This document shows positions 7,299 through 13,540 of a stretch of DNA of 13,540 nucleotides, piece after piece. The notes under the pieces were generated by a model, which saw nothing but the letters and a program-made list of their open reading frames with translations, was not told the origin of the DNA and searched no databases. Within the stretch, counting starts at the first letter, position 1; every line of letters starts with the position of its first letter. The DNA comes from Burkholderiales bacterium. GTDB lineage: Bacteria; Pseudomonadota; Gammaproteobacteria; Burkholderiales; Burkholderiaceae_D. Where the stretch lies: positions 1 to 13,540 of the forward strand of contig SYFN01000244.1 of assembly GCA_005800405.1 (NCBI GenBank), read 5' to 3'. Made by a program: the position numbers and the translations under genes.

Positions 7299-8266
7299 TC
7301 CGGATCTCTGATCGCATAGGGTAACTCCGTGAACTGCAGCAGTGCTCCACCTGCCTCACCCAAACGCACATGCGTCTGCGCCGCGTCGAGCTTGATCTCG
7401 ACCAGCATATCCCAGTGCCCCTGGGAATTTTTTTCTGCATTGACTACTAGCCCACAGGGCTGGCCAGGATCTGCTTCCGAAAAAATATCCATACCAGCGG
7501 CAGCGATGTCGGCCTGCGTACTGGCTAGCAGCATGCGCCGCTTGAGTTTGCCGAGGTACTGACTACGCGCAACGATTTCCTGTCCGGGGTAGCAGCCTTT
7601 GCGGAAATTCACACCGCCGATCAAATCAAAATTCACCATCTGCGGCACGAACTGCTCTCGCGTTGCCTTAACGACCATCGGCAGCCCGGCACGGATATCC
7701 AGCCAGCGCCAGAGGTGTGCGCTGGCCGGCGGCAATGTCTTGCTCAAAGTATTCCACAATCGCATTGCCGAATCGATCGGACCCATCCACAAACCACGCC
7801 GTAACCCTGCAGCAGAAGGCCAAACGGCATTCATGCCAGCCGCATCCGAAAAGCGGATCTCCTTCAGATCAGGCGCTGCCACACCTATCAACACCGTCTG
7901 CTCGCTAACGTCTGTGATAGAGACTTTGGAGCGAAGCACAAACATCTGCAACCGTTTTTGAATTCCGGGCAAGAGCTCACGCGGCATCACCAGCATCACG
8001 CCTTCGTCGGATTTCCAGATGACCAGTGTGGCCAGCAAGCGGCCTTTGGGCGAGCAATAGCCACCAAGATGCATCGCGCGGAGAGGCAGCTCCAGTACGT
8101 CGTTGGTAAGCTGGTTGTGAAGAAAATTGTCAGCGTCGGCACCAGAAACCGCCAGCACGCCAAGATGGGTAAGCGCTGCGACCATCCCACCATGCAGGTT
8201 CGCAGACTCAAGGTTCAGTGCTTGAGTACTCAGAAATTCCAGCCAGGAAGCATGGGGTTCAGTCAT
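7295..8266 (-). CDS. ygfZ: YgfZ, folate-binding iron-sulphur cluster maintenance protein
   Basis: A 323-residue protein of the YgfZ/GcvT-like tetrahydrofolate-binding family. It supports assembly or repair of certain Fe-S enzymes and tRNA thiolation by MiaB. The diagnostic motif KGCYPGQE lies at 223-230 with the essential Cys225, followed by IVARSQYLGKLKRR. Upstream, FLHNQLTND (about 48-56) and YCSPKGRLLAT (70-80) are typical N-terminal landmarks. Length is normal for the family and no signal peptide is seen. It is first in a minus-strand operon with DUF4936 and NRDE and is divergent from mltG. A perfect TATAAT lies about 44 nt upstream of its ATG on its own strand. The Fe-S function is established for the E. 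coli protein; for this one it is by homology. Confidence 0.95.
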   Translation of the reverse strand: MTEPHASWLEFLSTQALNLESANLHGGMVAALTHLGVLAVSGADADNFLHNQLTNDVLELPLRAMHLGGYCSPKGRLLATLVIWKSDEGVMLVMPRELLPGIQKRLQMFVLRSKVSITDVSEQTVLIGVAAPDLKEIRFSDAAGMNAVWPSAAGLRRGLWMGPIDSAMRLWNTLSKTLPPASAHLWRWLDIRAGLPMVVKATREQFVPQMVNFDLIGGVNFRKGCYPGQEIVARSQYLGKLKRRMLLASTQADIAAAGMDIFSEADPGQPCGLVVNAEKNSQGHWDMLVEIKLDAAQTHVRLGEAGGALLQFTELPYAIRDPE

Positions 8267-8294
8267 GAAATTCGTGCATGTAAGGAATGGAAGC

Positions 8295-8315
8295 TATGAT
8301 GTCTATATGATTATA
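8295..8315. promoter_or_regulatory. AT-rich core of divergent ygfZ / mltG promoter region
   Basis: The 104-nt gap 8267-8370 separates the divergent ygfZ and mltG genes. Its AT-rich centre holds two copies of TATGAT on the + strand (8295-8300 and 8306-8311, one helical turn apart). A consensus TATAAT lies on the - strand (complement of 8310-8315). These are good -10 elements, but I see no convincing -35 box at 16-18 nt for any of them, so exact start sites are uncertain. Confidence 0.4.
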
Positions 8316-8370
8316 GGGGTGGAAGCAGAAGTTCGCTGACCCTTGGTGTACCTGAAGACCGATCGGGACT

Positions 8371-9363
8371 ATGGCGGCTATAAAAAAAATTATCGTACTG
8401 CTCGTTCTTGGCTTGCTGTGTGCCGGAGCTGCTTTGATCTACTGGGCGCGTGATCCTCTTGTTGCCGAGAACGCTACCCCCCCCGAATTCACCGTAGCGC
8501 CGGGTAGCAGCATACGCAGTGCTCTGCGGCAGGTAGAAAGCGCCGGCGTTCCCGCCTCACCAATCCTGATGGAATTGCTGACCAGAGGCCTTGGTACCCG
8601 TTCCTTCAAACCTGGTAGCTACCGACTAAAGCCGGGCACAACACCACTTGGTTTGCTCAGTGCACTCACTCGGGGCGACACCATCAGGGAGTCAATAACC
8701 ATTATCGAGGGCTGGACTTTTGCGCAAATGCGCGCGGAGATTGGCCGTCATCCCTGGCTGCGACATGAGAGCGAGGCGCTGGATGAAGCTGATTGGCTGG
8801 CCAGTGTGGTGCCCGGCTACGACCATCCGGAAGGATTGTTCTACCCTGACACCTACATCTTCGAGCGTGGCACCAGTGATTTGTATGTTTACCGACTGGC
8901 ACACCAGCAGCAACTAAAGAAACTTGACGAAGCATGGACCCAGCGAGCGCCTGACCTGCCTTACGCGTCACCGTATGAGGCCTTGATCATGGCGTCTATC
9001 GTCGAAAAAGAAACTACTAGCGAGGAGGATCGAACACGGGTGGCATCAGTGTTCGTAAATCGTCTGCGTCAAGGCATGCGCCTGCAGACGGATCCCACGG
9101 TAATTTACGGTATGGGTGAGCGTTTTGATGGCAATTTGCGCAAGCGGGATTTGCAGGAAGATACTGCCTACAATACATATCAGCGGGCTGGTTTGCCACC
9201 AACACCAATCGCCCTTCCGGGTCAGGTAGCAATTCGGGCCGCACTACATCCCGCGCAGGGAAATGATTTGTATTTTGTTGCTCGAGGTGATGGCAGCAGC
9301 GAATTCTCGAGAAACCTTGACGATCACAATCGCGCCGTAGACAGATACCAGCGCCATCGTTAA
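8371..9363 (+). CDS. mltG: MltG, endolytic murein transglycosylase
   Basis: Membrane-anchored lytic transglycosylase (YceG family) of 330 residues that cuts nascent peptidoglycan and so sets glycan strand length. One N-terminal membrane helix spans about residues 5-24 after a Lys-Lys charge pair. A LysM-like region (40-100) and then the catalytic domain follow. MASIVEKET puts the catalytic Glu at 212, with [10 protein letters not shown] at 238-247 and [14 protein letters not shown] at 267-280. An in-frame TGA at 8353 rules out an earlier start, and the ribosome site is weak. Two 8-base homopolymers (A8 at 8382-8389, C8 at 8477-8484) lie within the first 38 codons. The order mltG-tmk-holB-pilZ-tatD is also known from pseudomonads, where pabC precedes it; here divergent ygfZ takes that place. 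Confidence 0.96.
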   Translation: MAAIKKIIVLLVLGLLCAGAALIYWARDPLVAENATPPEFTVAPGSSIRSALRQVESAGVPASPILMELLTRGLGTRSFKPGSYRLKPGTTPLGLLSALTRGDTIRESITIIEGWTFAQMRAEIGRHPWLRHESEALDEADWLASVVPGYDHPEGLFYPDTYIFERGTSDLYVYRLAHQQQLKKLDEAWTQRAPDLPYASPYEALIMASIVEKETTSEEDRTRVASVFVNRLRQGMRLQTDPTVIYGMGERFDGNLRKRDLQEDTAYNTYQRAGLPPTPIALPGQVAIRAALHPAQGNDLYFVARGDGSSEFSRNLDDHNRAVDRYQRHR

Positions 9364-9391
9364 ATCCTTTTTCATATTGGCGCACGCATTC

Positions 9392-10012
9392 ATGTTACCG
9401 GGAAAATTTATTTCGTTCGAGGGCGTTGATGGCGCGGGGAAGTCAACGCATGTGGAGGCCGTTGCACAATACCTACGCGATCGTGGGCTGAACGTGGTGA
9501 CAACGCGGGAGCCTGGTGGTACACCTCTGGGTGAAAAGCTGCGTGAATTGTTGCTGCACGAGTCGATGCACTTGGAGACCGAGGCACTTTTGATGTTTGC
9601 AGCGCGCCGCGAGCATATCGCGAAGATCATCCTTCCCGCCATTCATCGCGGTGACTGGGTGATCTCGGATCGCTTCACTGATGCCAGCTTCGCTTACCAA
9701 GGGGGTGGCCGGCGGCTGGCATTGGACAAACTGCAATCACTGGAGCAATGGGTACACGCCGACCTGCAGCCGGATTTGACTTTGTTGTTCGATGTGCCAC
9801 TCGAAGTAGCGCGCGAACGCCTCTCTGCCGGGCGCGCGCTGGATAAATTTGAACAGGAAAAAGACGATTTTTTTGAGCGCGTGCGAGAGGTTTACCTCAT
9901 GCGTGTCAGAAGTTTTCCTTCCCGCATCAAGATCATCGACGGTACGCGCCCTGTCGCTGAGGTTTCGGCGCAAGTCGAACACGATGTCACTGCATTGCTT
10001 GGTGGCCAATGA
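9392..10012 (+). CDS. tmk: Thymidylate kinase
   Basis: Phosphorylates dTMP to dTDP with ATP, in the cytoplasm, for dTTP synthesis. The 206-residue protein has the P-loop [10 protein letters not shown] at 10-19, [11 protein letters not shown] at 38-48, the SDRF motif at 92-95 with YQGGGR at 102-107, and a LID segment around [13 protein letters not shown]. The P-loop lacks the Arg/Lys insertion of type I enzymes, so it resembles the bacterial type II form. A TTG at 9377 could add five residues, but ATG 9392 gives the family-typical N-terminus. Neither has an obvious Shine-Dalgarno sequence. It lies 28 nt after mltG and its stop is 1 nt before the holB start. Confidence 0.96.
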   Translation: MLPGKFISFEGVDGAGKSTHVEAVAQYLRDRGLNVVTTREPGGTPLGEKLRELLLHESMHLETEALLMFAARREHIAKIILPAIHRGDWVISDRFTDASFAYQGGGRRLALDKLQSLEQWVHADLQPDLTLLFDVPLEVARERLSAGRALDKFEQEKDDFFERVREVYLMRVRSFPSRIKIIDGTRPVAEVSAQVEHDVTALLGGQ

Positions 10013-10013
10013 C

Positions 10014-11048
10014 ATGAGCGGAGCCATTTATCCCTGGCAGCATCAGGACTGGGATCGCCTGCAGCGGTTGCGGGAGCGGTTGCCCCATGCCATTCTTTTC
10101 CATGGGGCTCAAGGTATCGGCAAGGTCGCGTTTGCGGAGCAGTTTGCGCAATCGGTCTTGTGCGATATGCCGGTAAACGGTGGTTTCGCGTGCGGTAGTT
10201 GCGCCTCCTGTGGCTGGTTTGTGCAATACGGCCATCCTGACTACCGGCGCGTGCGACCCGAGATCCTTGACACCGATAACATCGAGGACGATAGCGAGCC
10301 GGAAGAGGGCGCAAGAAAAAAAAATGCGAGCGGCAAAACGCCCTCCAAAGAGATACGCATTGAGCAGGTGCGCTCGCTCGCAGGATTCATGAATGTGTCA
10401 ACCCATCGCAGCGGGCTGCGTGTGGTCTTGCTATATCCGGCAGAGACGCTCAATAGCGCTTCGGCGAATGCCCTGCTCAAGACACTGGAAGAACCTCCAC
10501 CGGGAACGCTTTTCATGTTGGTCAGTCATCGGCCCGATCGGCTCCTGCCAACCATACTGTCTCGTTGTCGTAAATTTTCTTTGTCACTGCCGCTGGCTGA
10601 GGATGCCCTCAACTGGCTCAATGATAATGAAGTGAGCGATGCCCGACAGTGGCTTGCGTTGAACGGCGGTGCGCCGCTTGCTGCATACTCGGCGGCACAA
10701 GATGAGTCTGCGAGCGACCGTGAATTATTTTTGGGTTTGCTGGCCAAACCGGATGCGGTCCCTGTACTGAGCGTGGCGGAACGACTACAAAAAACGCCGA
10801 TTCCGCTGCTAGTGGCATGGCAACAGCGGTGGCTGTATGACTTGTTTTCTTTAAAGCTCAGCGGTCGGGTACGCTACTACCCGCAGCAGCACGCCCGTCT
10901 GAAATCGGTCGCGGACCGCTTGTCTGCCGACCGATTGCAGCAGGCATTACGCGATGCGAACAACCAACGTGCTATTGCGGATCATTCACTCTCGCCCCGA
11001 CTTTTCATCGAAGACATGCTGCTCGCCTACGTGGGCTTGTTTGACTGA
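10014..11048 (+). CDS. holB: DNA polymerase III clamp loader delta prime subunit
   Basis: Delta prime subunit of the clamp loader that places the beta clamp on primed DNA. The 344-residue protein starts with YPWQ and has a P-loop-like HGAQGIGK at 30-37. A zinc module uses Cys50, Cys60, Cys63 and Cys66 (CGSCASC). It also shows NALLKTLEEPPPGT and LSRC, the arginine-finger motif of clamp loaders. Between the zinc module and EIRIEQVR lies a charged, low-complexity linker (about 83-112), common in betaproteobacteria. The linker contains a run of nine A at 10316-10324. The frame is open upstream into tmk, but ATG 10014, one base after the tmk stop with GGTGG 8 nt ahead, gives the normal N-terminus. 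Confidence 0.95.
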   Translation: MSGAIYPWQHQDWDRLQRLRERLPHAILFHGAQGIGKVAFAEQFAQSVLCDMPVNGGFACGSCASCGWFVQYGHPDYRRVRPEILDTDNIEDDSEPEEGARKKNASGKTPSKEIRIEQVRSLAGFMNVSTHRSGLRVVLLYPAETLNSASANALLKTLEEPPPGTLFMLVSHRPDRLLPTILSRCRKFSLSLPLAEDALNWLNDNEVSDARQWLALNGGAPLAAYSAAQDESASDRELFLGLLAKPDAVPVLSVAERLQKTPIPLLVAWQQRWLYDLFSLKLSGRVRYYPQQHARLKSVADRLSADRLQQALRDANNQRAIADHSLSPRLFIEDMLLAYVGLFD

Positions 11049-11076
11049 AAGCCGGCTACCCTACCTAGGACCTACC

Positions 11077-11451
11077 ATGCAAGACACGCAGTCATCGCAT
11101 GAGGCGTCGTTAATACGCCCCTCTGTCATGTCGCTGACCATACGCGAGCGCTCGGCACTCTACGCAGCCTACATGCCATTTCTGCAAAATGGCGGCATTT
11201 TCGTGCCGGGTAATCGCCCATGTCGGCTGGGAGAAGAAGTTTTTTTACTGCTCAGCCTGATGCAGGACGAGGCCCGCTACCCAGTGGCCGGTAAGGTGGT
11301 CTGGATCACGCCTTCCGGTGCCGCCAATAATCATACGCAAGGCATAGGACTACAGTTTCCCGCTGATGATGCGGGGCGGCGCGTTCGCCAGCGCATCGAA
11401 GAGATTCTGGGCACTGCACTCGGATCCTCCCGTCCGACGCATACCATGTAG
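11077..11451 (+). CDS. pilZ: Type IV pilus assembly protein PilZ
   Basis: A 124-residue single-domain PilZ of the pilus-biogenesis type, needed for type IV pilus extension in relatives through contact with other assembly factors. Core motifs are RPSVMSLTIRERSALYAAYMPF, GGIFVPGNRP, YPVAGKVVWITPSG and QGIGLQFP, and the C-terminus is LGSSRPTHTM. The N-terminal RxxxR of c-di-GMP-binding PilZ domains is absent, as in other type IV pilus PilZ proteins. The start at 11077 has AGGA at 11067-11070; the frame is open further upstream inside holB but without family similarity. Position directly after holB is the classical arrangement. The gene ends with TAG at a family-normal C-terminus, showing TAG acts as a true stop here. 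Confidence 0.94.
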   Translation: MQDTQSSHEASLIRPSVMSLTIRERSALYAAYMPFLQNGGIFVPGNRPCRLGEEVFLLLSLMQDEARYPVAGKVVWITPSGAANNHTQGIGLQFPADDAGRRVRQRIEEILGTALGSSRPTHTM

Positions 11452-11466
11452 CGGGCGTACAATAGT

Positions 11467-11480
11467 GCCGTTTCAGCGGC
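11467..11480 (+). terminator. Small hairpin in the pilZ-tatD spacer
   Basis: GCCG (11467-11470) and CGGC (11477-11480) can pair around a 6-nt loop and are followed by TTTCTT. A TACAAT that could serve as a -10 for tatD lies just upstream at 11458-11463, but no good -35 is seen. The stem is only 4 bp, so this is a weak candidate. The rest of the 107-nt spacer shows nothing recognisable. Confidence 0.2.
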
Positions 11481-11558
11481 TTTCTTGTCATGCCTTCGCT
11501 GCGATGCACCACGCGCCACGACCATGACAAAACAGGCATTTACGGCGACTGGCGCACC

Positions 11559-12335
11559 ATGTTTATCGATTCCCACTGCCATATCAATTTCCCTGAATTG
11601 TCCGAGCGGCTGCCCGCAATTCTGGAAAAAATGAAACACAATCAGGTGACCCATGCACTCTGCGTATCGGTGACCTTGCCTGATTTTCCGCGGGTGCTGT
11701 CTTTAGCTGAGACGCATCCGAATATCTATGCGTCAGTAGGCGTACATCCCGATTATGAAGACACGCCCGAGCCCGGCGTAGAACAACTGGTGCAGCTGGC
11801 CGATAATCCGCGCATCATCGCCATCGGCGAGACTGGCCTTGACTATTATCGTCGGAGTGGCGATCTGGAATGGCAGCGGCAGCGATTTCGCACGCACATC
11901 CGTGCGTCCAGAGTGAGTGGCAAGCCGCTGATCATCCATACCCGGGCTGCATCCGAGGACACACTTCGAATCATGCGCGAAGAAAAGGCCGGCACCGCCG
12001 ATGGTGGCTTCGCCGGTGTGATGCACTGCTTTACCGAATCTCAGACGGTGGCCGCAGCATCCATGGACATGGGTTTTTATATTTCATTCTCGGGTATTGT
12101 GACCTTCAAAAACGCTAGGGATTTGCAGGCCGTCGCACGTGAAGTCCCGCTGGAGCGCATGCTGATCGAAACCGATTCGCCGTACCTAGCGCCAGTACCC
12201 ATGCGTGGTAAGACCAATGAGCCGGGCTTCGTGAGGCATGTTGCCGAATTTCTTGCCGACCTCAAGGGTGTGTCATTGCAGACGCTGGCCGAGGTGACCT
12301 CGCAAAATTTCCGGACGCTGTTTCGCGTGCACTGA
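11559..12335 (+). CDS. tatD: TatD-family metal-dependent hydrolase
   Basis: TIM-barrel metallo-hydrolase of 258 residues; relatives are Mg-dependent 3'-5' exonucleases and, despite the name, are not part of Tat export. Metal-binding residues are visible: HCH at 6-8 (DSHCHINF), Glu91 in GETGLDYY, His127 in IIHTRAA, His156 in MHCF, and Asp206 in IETDSPYLAPVP. The start at 11559 gives the canonical MFIDSHCH opening. The upstream extension possible from 11490 has no family similarity. It is separated from pilZ by 107 nt, so it may have its own promoter. The ATG of the ankyrin gene follows its TGA with no gap. Could equally be named YcfH-like; the subfamily is not resolvable by eye. Confidence 0.93.
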   Translation: MFIDSHCHINFPELSERLPAILEKMKHNQVTHALCVSVTLPDFPRVLSLAETHPNIYASVGVHPDYEDTPEPGVEQLVQLADNPRIIAIGETGLDYYRRSGDLEWQRQRFRTHIRASRVSGKPLIIHTRAASEDTLRIMREEKAGTADGGFAGVMHCFTESQTVAAASMDMGFYISFSGIVTFKNARDLQAVAREVPLERMLIETDSPYLAPVPMRGKTNEPGFVRHVAEFLADLKGVSLQTLAEVTSQNFRTLFRVH

Positions 12336-13034
12336 ATGGATGACCTGCAGAGCCCCTTTCGTCGTCGAATACTTTTGGCTGGGTTGTTTCCTGATTTGCA
12401 GCGCTGGCTCGAACCAGTACCTCCCAAGCCGAATTCATTCACCGCGTGGTTCGACGCTGCGCACAGGGATGATGTGAAGATGTGCAGTGATTTGCTGGCG
12501 CGCGGCTTCGACACGAATACCATCGAACCCGAGCGCCTAGACACGGCTTTACTCGTCGCGGTTCGTCAGGGCTCAGTAAAGGTGATCAAGCTGCTGTTGT
12601 CGACGCCCGGCGTGAACCTGGATGCACGTTCTCGCAATGGCGACACATCGCTGATGCTGACGGCTTATAAAAAAGATCTCGCGACAGCCCAAGCATTGAT
12701 TGACAGAGGTGCCGAAATCAACCACCTCGGGTGGACAGCACTGCACTATGCCGCTACGTCTGGGAGCGTATCGATGGTTCGCCTCTTGCTCGATCATGAC
12801 GCCTATATCGACGCTGAATCGCCTAATAAGACCACGCCTCTGATGATGGCTGCCCGCGGTGGTTACGGCGATATGGTCGAGTATTTGCTCTCTCAGGGCG
12901 CCGATCTCCAGGCAAAAAATGAGCTGGGTCTGACCGCGGTCGACTTTGCTCGTGCTCAAGGACGCACGACACTCGCCAATTTTCTCGAAGCGCGTATGCG
13001 CGAGAGCAAAACACAGTCACCTTCTCGTAACTGA
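12336..13034 (+). CDS. Ankyrin-repeat protein
   Basis: A 232-residue protein made of about five to six ankyrin repeats. They lie roughly at 34-63, 68-100, 101-131, 132-163 (GWTALHYAATSGSVSMVRLLL), 164-196 (TPLMMAARGGYGDMVEYLLSQGA) and a final 197-220. Ankyrin arrays bind protein partners; the partner is unknown. Similar ankyrin genes follow tatD in related betaproteobacteria and, as far as I recall, carry an exported N-terminus. Here the first 30 residues (three Arg then ILLAGLF) form only a very short hydrophobic stretch, while a longer one lies in the +1 frame from ATG 12340. The start directly abuts the tatD stop with no Shine-Dalgarno, so translation is probably coupled. The N-terminus may therefore be altered or misread. 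Confidence 0.88.
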   Translation: MDDLQSPFRRRILLAGLFPDLQRWLEPVPPKPNSFTAWFDAAHRDDVKMCSDLLARGFDTNTIEPERLDTALLVAVRQGSVKVIKLLLSTPGVNLDARSRNGDTSLMLTAYKKDLATAQALIDRGAEINHLGWTALHYAATSGSVSMVRLLLDHDAYIDAESPNKTTPLMMAARGGYGDMVEYLLSQGADLQAKNELGLTAVDFARAQGRTTLANFLEARMRESKTQSPSRN

Positions 13035-13035
13035 A

Positions 13036-13081
13036 CGAACTACCGATCAGCTGCTCAGTCTGATTTTCCGTGAACAGTTCG
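13036..13081. repeat. Nested inverted repeats in the gap before the exported protein gene
   Basis: CGAACT (13036-13041) pairs with AGTTCG (13076-13081). Inside it, ATCAG (13046-13050) pairs with CTGAT (13060-13064), followed by TTT. GAAC-A-GTTC at 13072-13080 is also a short palindrome. It could be a weak terminator for the tatD-ankyrin unit or an operator, but stems of 5-6 bp are close to chance. Confidence 0.25.
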
Positions 13082-13084
13082 CTT

Positions 13085-13090
13085 GGAGGT
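13085..13090 (+). promoter_or_regulatory. Strong Shine-Dalgarno that fixes the start at 13095
   Basis: GGAGGT, a near-perfect anti-16S match and the best in the window, lies 4 nt before ATG 13095. A TTG at 13083 in the same frame overlaps this site and is therefore not the start. Confidence 0.75.
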
Positions 13091-13094
13091 CAGC

Positions 13095-13442
13095 ATGAAC
13101 CGCAGTAGTGCATCCTCGAATGCCTATGCGCTTGCGTTGTCGATAGCACTTTTGGCGAGCACTGCCTACGGCCAGCGATTGCCATCCGACGACATACGCG
13201 AAAGCAACGATCCCGATCGTGCCGCTGAGGTTGAGCGCAAGGCAGAGGCCATTTCCGGTCGGAGTCTGAGCAGCTCAGGGGAAAGTGGTGAAGAGGCATC
13301 GGAAAAAACTGACCCGAACAGCACGCCTGCAGAGTCTCGAACGCCGGGCCAAGAGTGTGGCGAAGGTGAATCTGGCGGAAAGCAGGAAAGTAGTGAGCCT
13401 CCTGTGAGTGGCGGCGAATTGGATACCAGTGTGGCGGATTAA
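13095..13442 (+). CDS. Small exported acidic Ser/Glu/Gly-rich protein of unknown function
   Basis: A 115-residue protein I do not recognise. The N-terminus is a convincing Sec signal peptide: a polar n-region with Arg3, a hydrophobic core at about 10-22 (AYALALSIALLAS), and a likely cut after AYG at 24-26. The mature part of about 89 residues is low-complexity, rich in Ser, Glu, Gly and Pro, strongly acidic, with a single Cys88 and few hydrophobic residues. It is probably disordered in the periplasm or outside the cell. The strong GGAGGT ribosome site and the signal peptide argue that it is a real gene and not a chance frame. It follows the ankyrin gene by 60 nt and precedes another exported-looking frame. 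No lipobox is seen. Confidence 0.7.
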   Translation: MNRSSASSNAYALALSIALLASTAYGQRLPSDDIRESNDPDRAAEVERKAEAISGRSLSSSGESGEEASEKTDPNSTPAESRTPGQECGEGESGGKQESSEPPVSGGELDTSVAD

Positions 13443-13540
13443 AAGGGAGCCAGTCGATTGCTTAAAAAGGGCTTTTAGGAGCCCGACTTGGTTTGCAGCA
13501 ATTACCCTATTTGCCTGTGCCAGTGTGCAAAGCGTAGCGC
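13429..13540 (+). CDS. Start of a probable exported protein, running off the window
   Basis: The frame beginning at GTG 13429 (or GTG 13408) stays open to the end of the window. It encodes a basic stretch LKRAFRSP and then a hydrophobic segment WFAAITLFACASV ending QSVA, which together look like a signal peptide. The start is unclear. A good ribosome site AGGGAG at 13444-13449 instead points to TTG 13458, which is in another frame and hits TAG at 13476 after six codons. One base fewer in the AAAAAGGG run at 13464-13471 would join that start to the signal peptide. Only about 37 codons are visible, so no function can be given. Confidence 0.4.
   Translation, partial: MWRIKREPVDCLKRAFRSPTWFAAITLFACASVQSVA

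Noticed and set aside
9377..9391. TTG start for tmk
   Set aside because: It adds only five unrelated residues and has no ribosome site; ATG 9392 matches the family length.
9849..10013. Earlier in-frame start for holB, adding 55 residues
   Set aside because: The extension lies inside tmk and has no family similarity; ATG 10014 gives the typical YPWQ opening.
10954..11076. Earlier start for pilZ within holB
   Set aside because: There is no ribosome site and no family similarity; ATG 11077 has AGGA upstream and the expected length.
11490..11558. Earlier in-frame start for tatD
   Set aside because: The added 23 residues do not resemble the family, and MFIDSHCH at 11559 is the canonical N-terminus.
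1..13540. Mobile element, prophage, CRISPR, toxin-antitoxin or defence system
   Set aside because: I saw no transposase, integrase, regular spaced repeats, tRNA-linked attachment site or paired small toxin-antitoxin genes. Gene content is housekeeping and metabolic.

Overview
The window looks like a chromosomal segment of a betaproteobacterium, most probably Burkholderiales and perhaps near Oxalobacteraceae. That placement rests on gene order and protein signatures, not on a database search. The strongest pointers are the run mltG-tmk-holB-pilZ-tatD, a ygfZ/DUF4936/NRDE cluster divergent from it, and an ankyrin-repeat gene directly after tatD. No rRNA, tRNA, CRISPR array, transposase or phage gene is visible.

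Region 1 (start to about 6223, + strand) is a tightly packed lipid or acyl-CoA type catabolic operon. In order it holds: the C-terminal part of an AidB/FadE-like acyl-CoA dehydrogenase, a Dabb-domain protein, an SDR oxidoreductase, a PaaI-type hotdog thioesterase, a CurA/LTB4DH-type NADPH reductase, a second SDR, an epoxide-hydrolase-like alpha/beta hydrolase, a YbgC-type thioesterase and an ElaA-like GNAT acetyltransferase. Gaps are 13 nt or less, or the genes overlap by 1-4 nt. Together they could oxidise, reduce, hydrate and release a CoA-bound or epoxide-containing substrate, but the substrate cannot be read from the sequence. The dehydrogenase reading frame carries an in-frame TAG at 909-911, and its family-typical C-terminus continues in the same frame behind the stop.

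Region 2 (6298-8266, - strand) is an overlapping three-gene operon transcribed ygfZ, then DUF4936, then NRDE/TANGO2-like. It converges on region 1 and suggests a role in iron-sulphur cluster or haem housekeeping.

Region 3 (8371-12335, + strand) is the housekeeping cluster mltG-tmk-holB-pilZ-tatD: peptidoglycan strand termination, dTTP synthesis, clamp-loader delta prime, type IV pilus assembly and a TatD metallohydrolase. It is divergent from ygfZ across a 104-nt intergenic region.

Region 4 (12336 to the end, + strand) holds an ankyrin-repeat protein, a small exported acidic Ser/Glu/Gly-rich protein of unknown function, and the start of a further probably exported protein that runs off the window. 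Three places (the dehydrogenase stop, the ankyrin N-terminus, the terminal ORF start) look like single-base disruptions, either real lesions or sequence errors. Otherwise this is a largely ordinary chromosomal region. I found no clear new defence or mobile system. The most useful leads are the interrupted dehydrogenase, the unassigned catabolic operon and the ygfZ-DUF4936-NRDE linkage.
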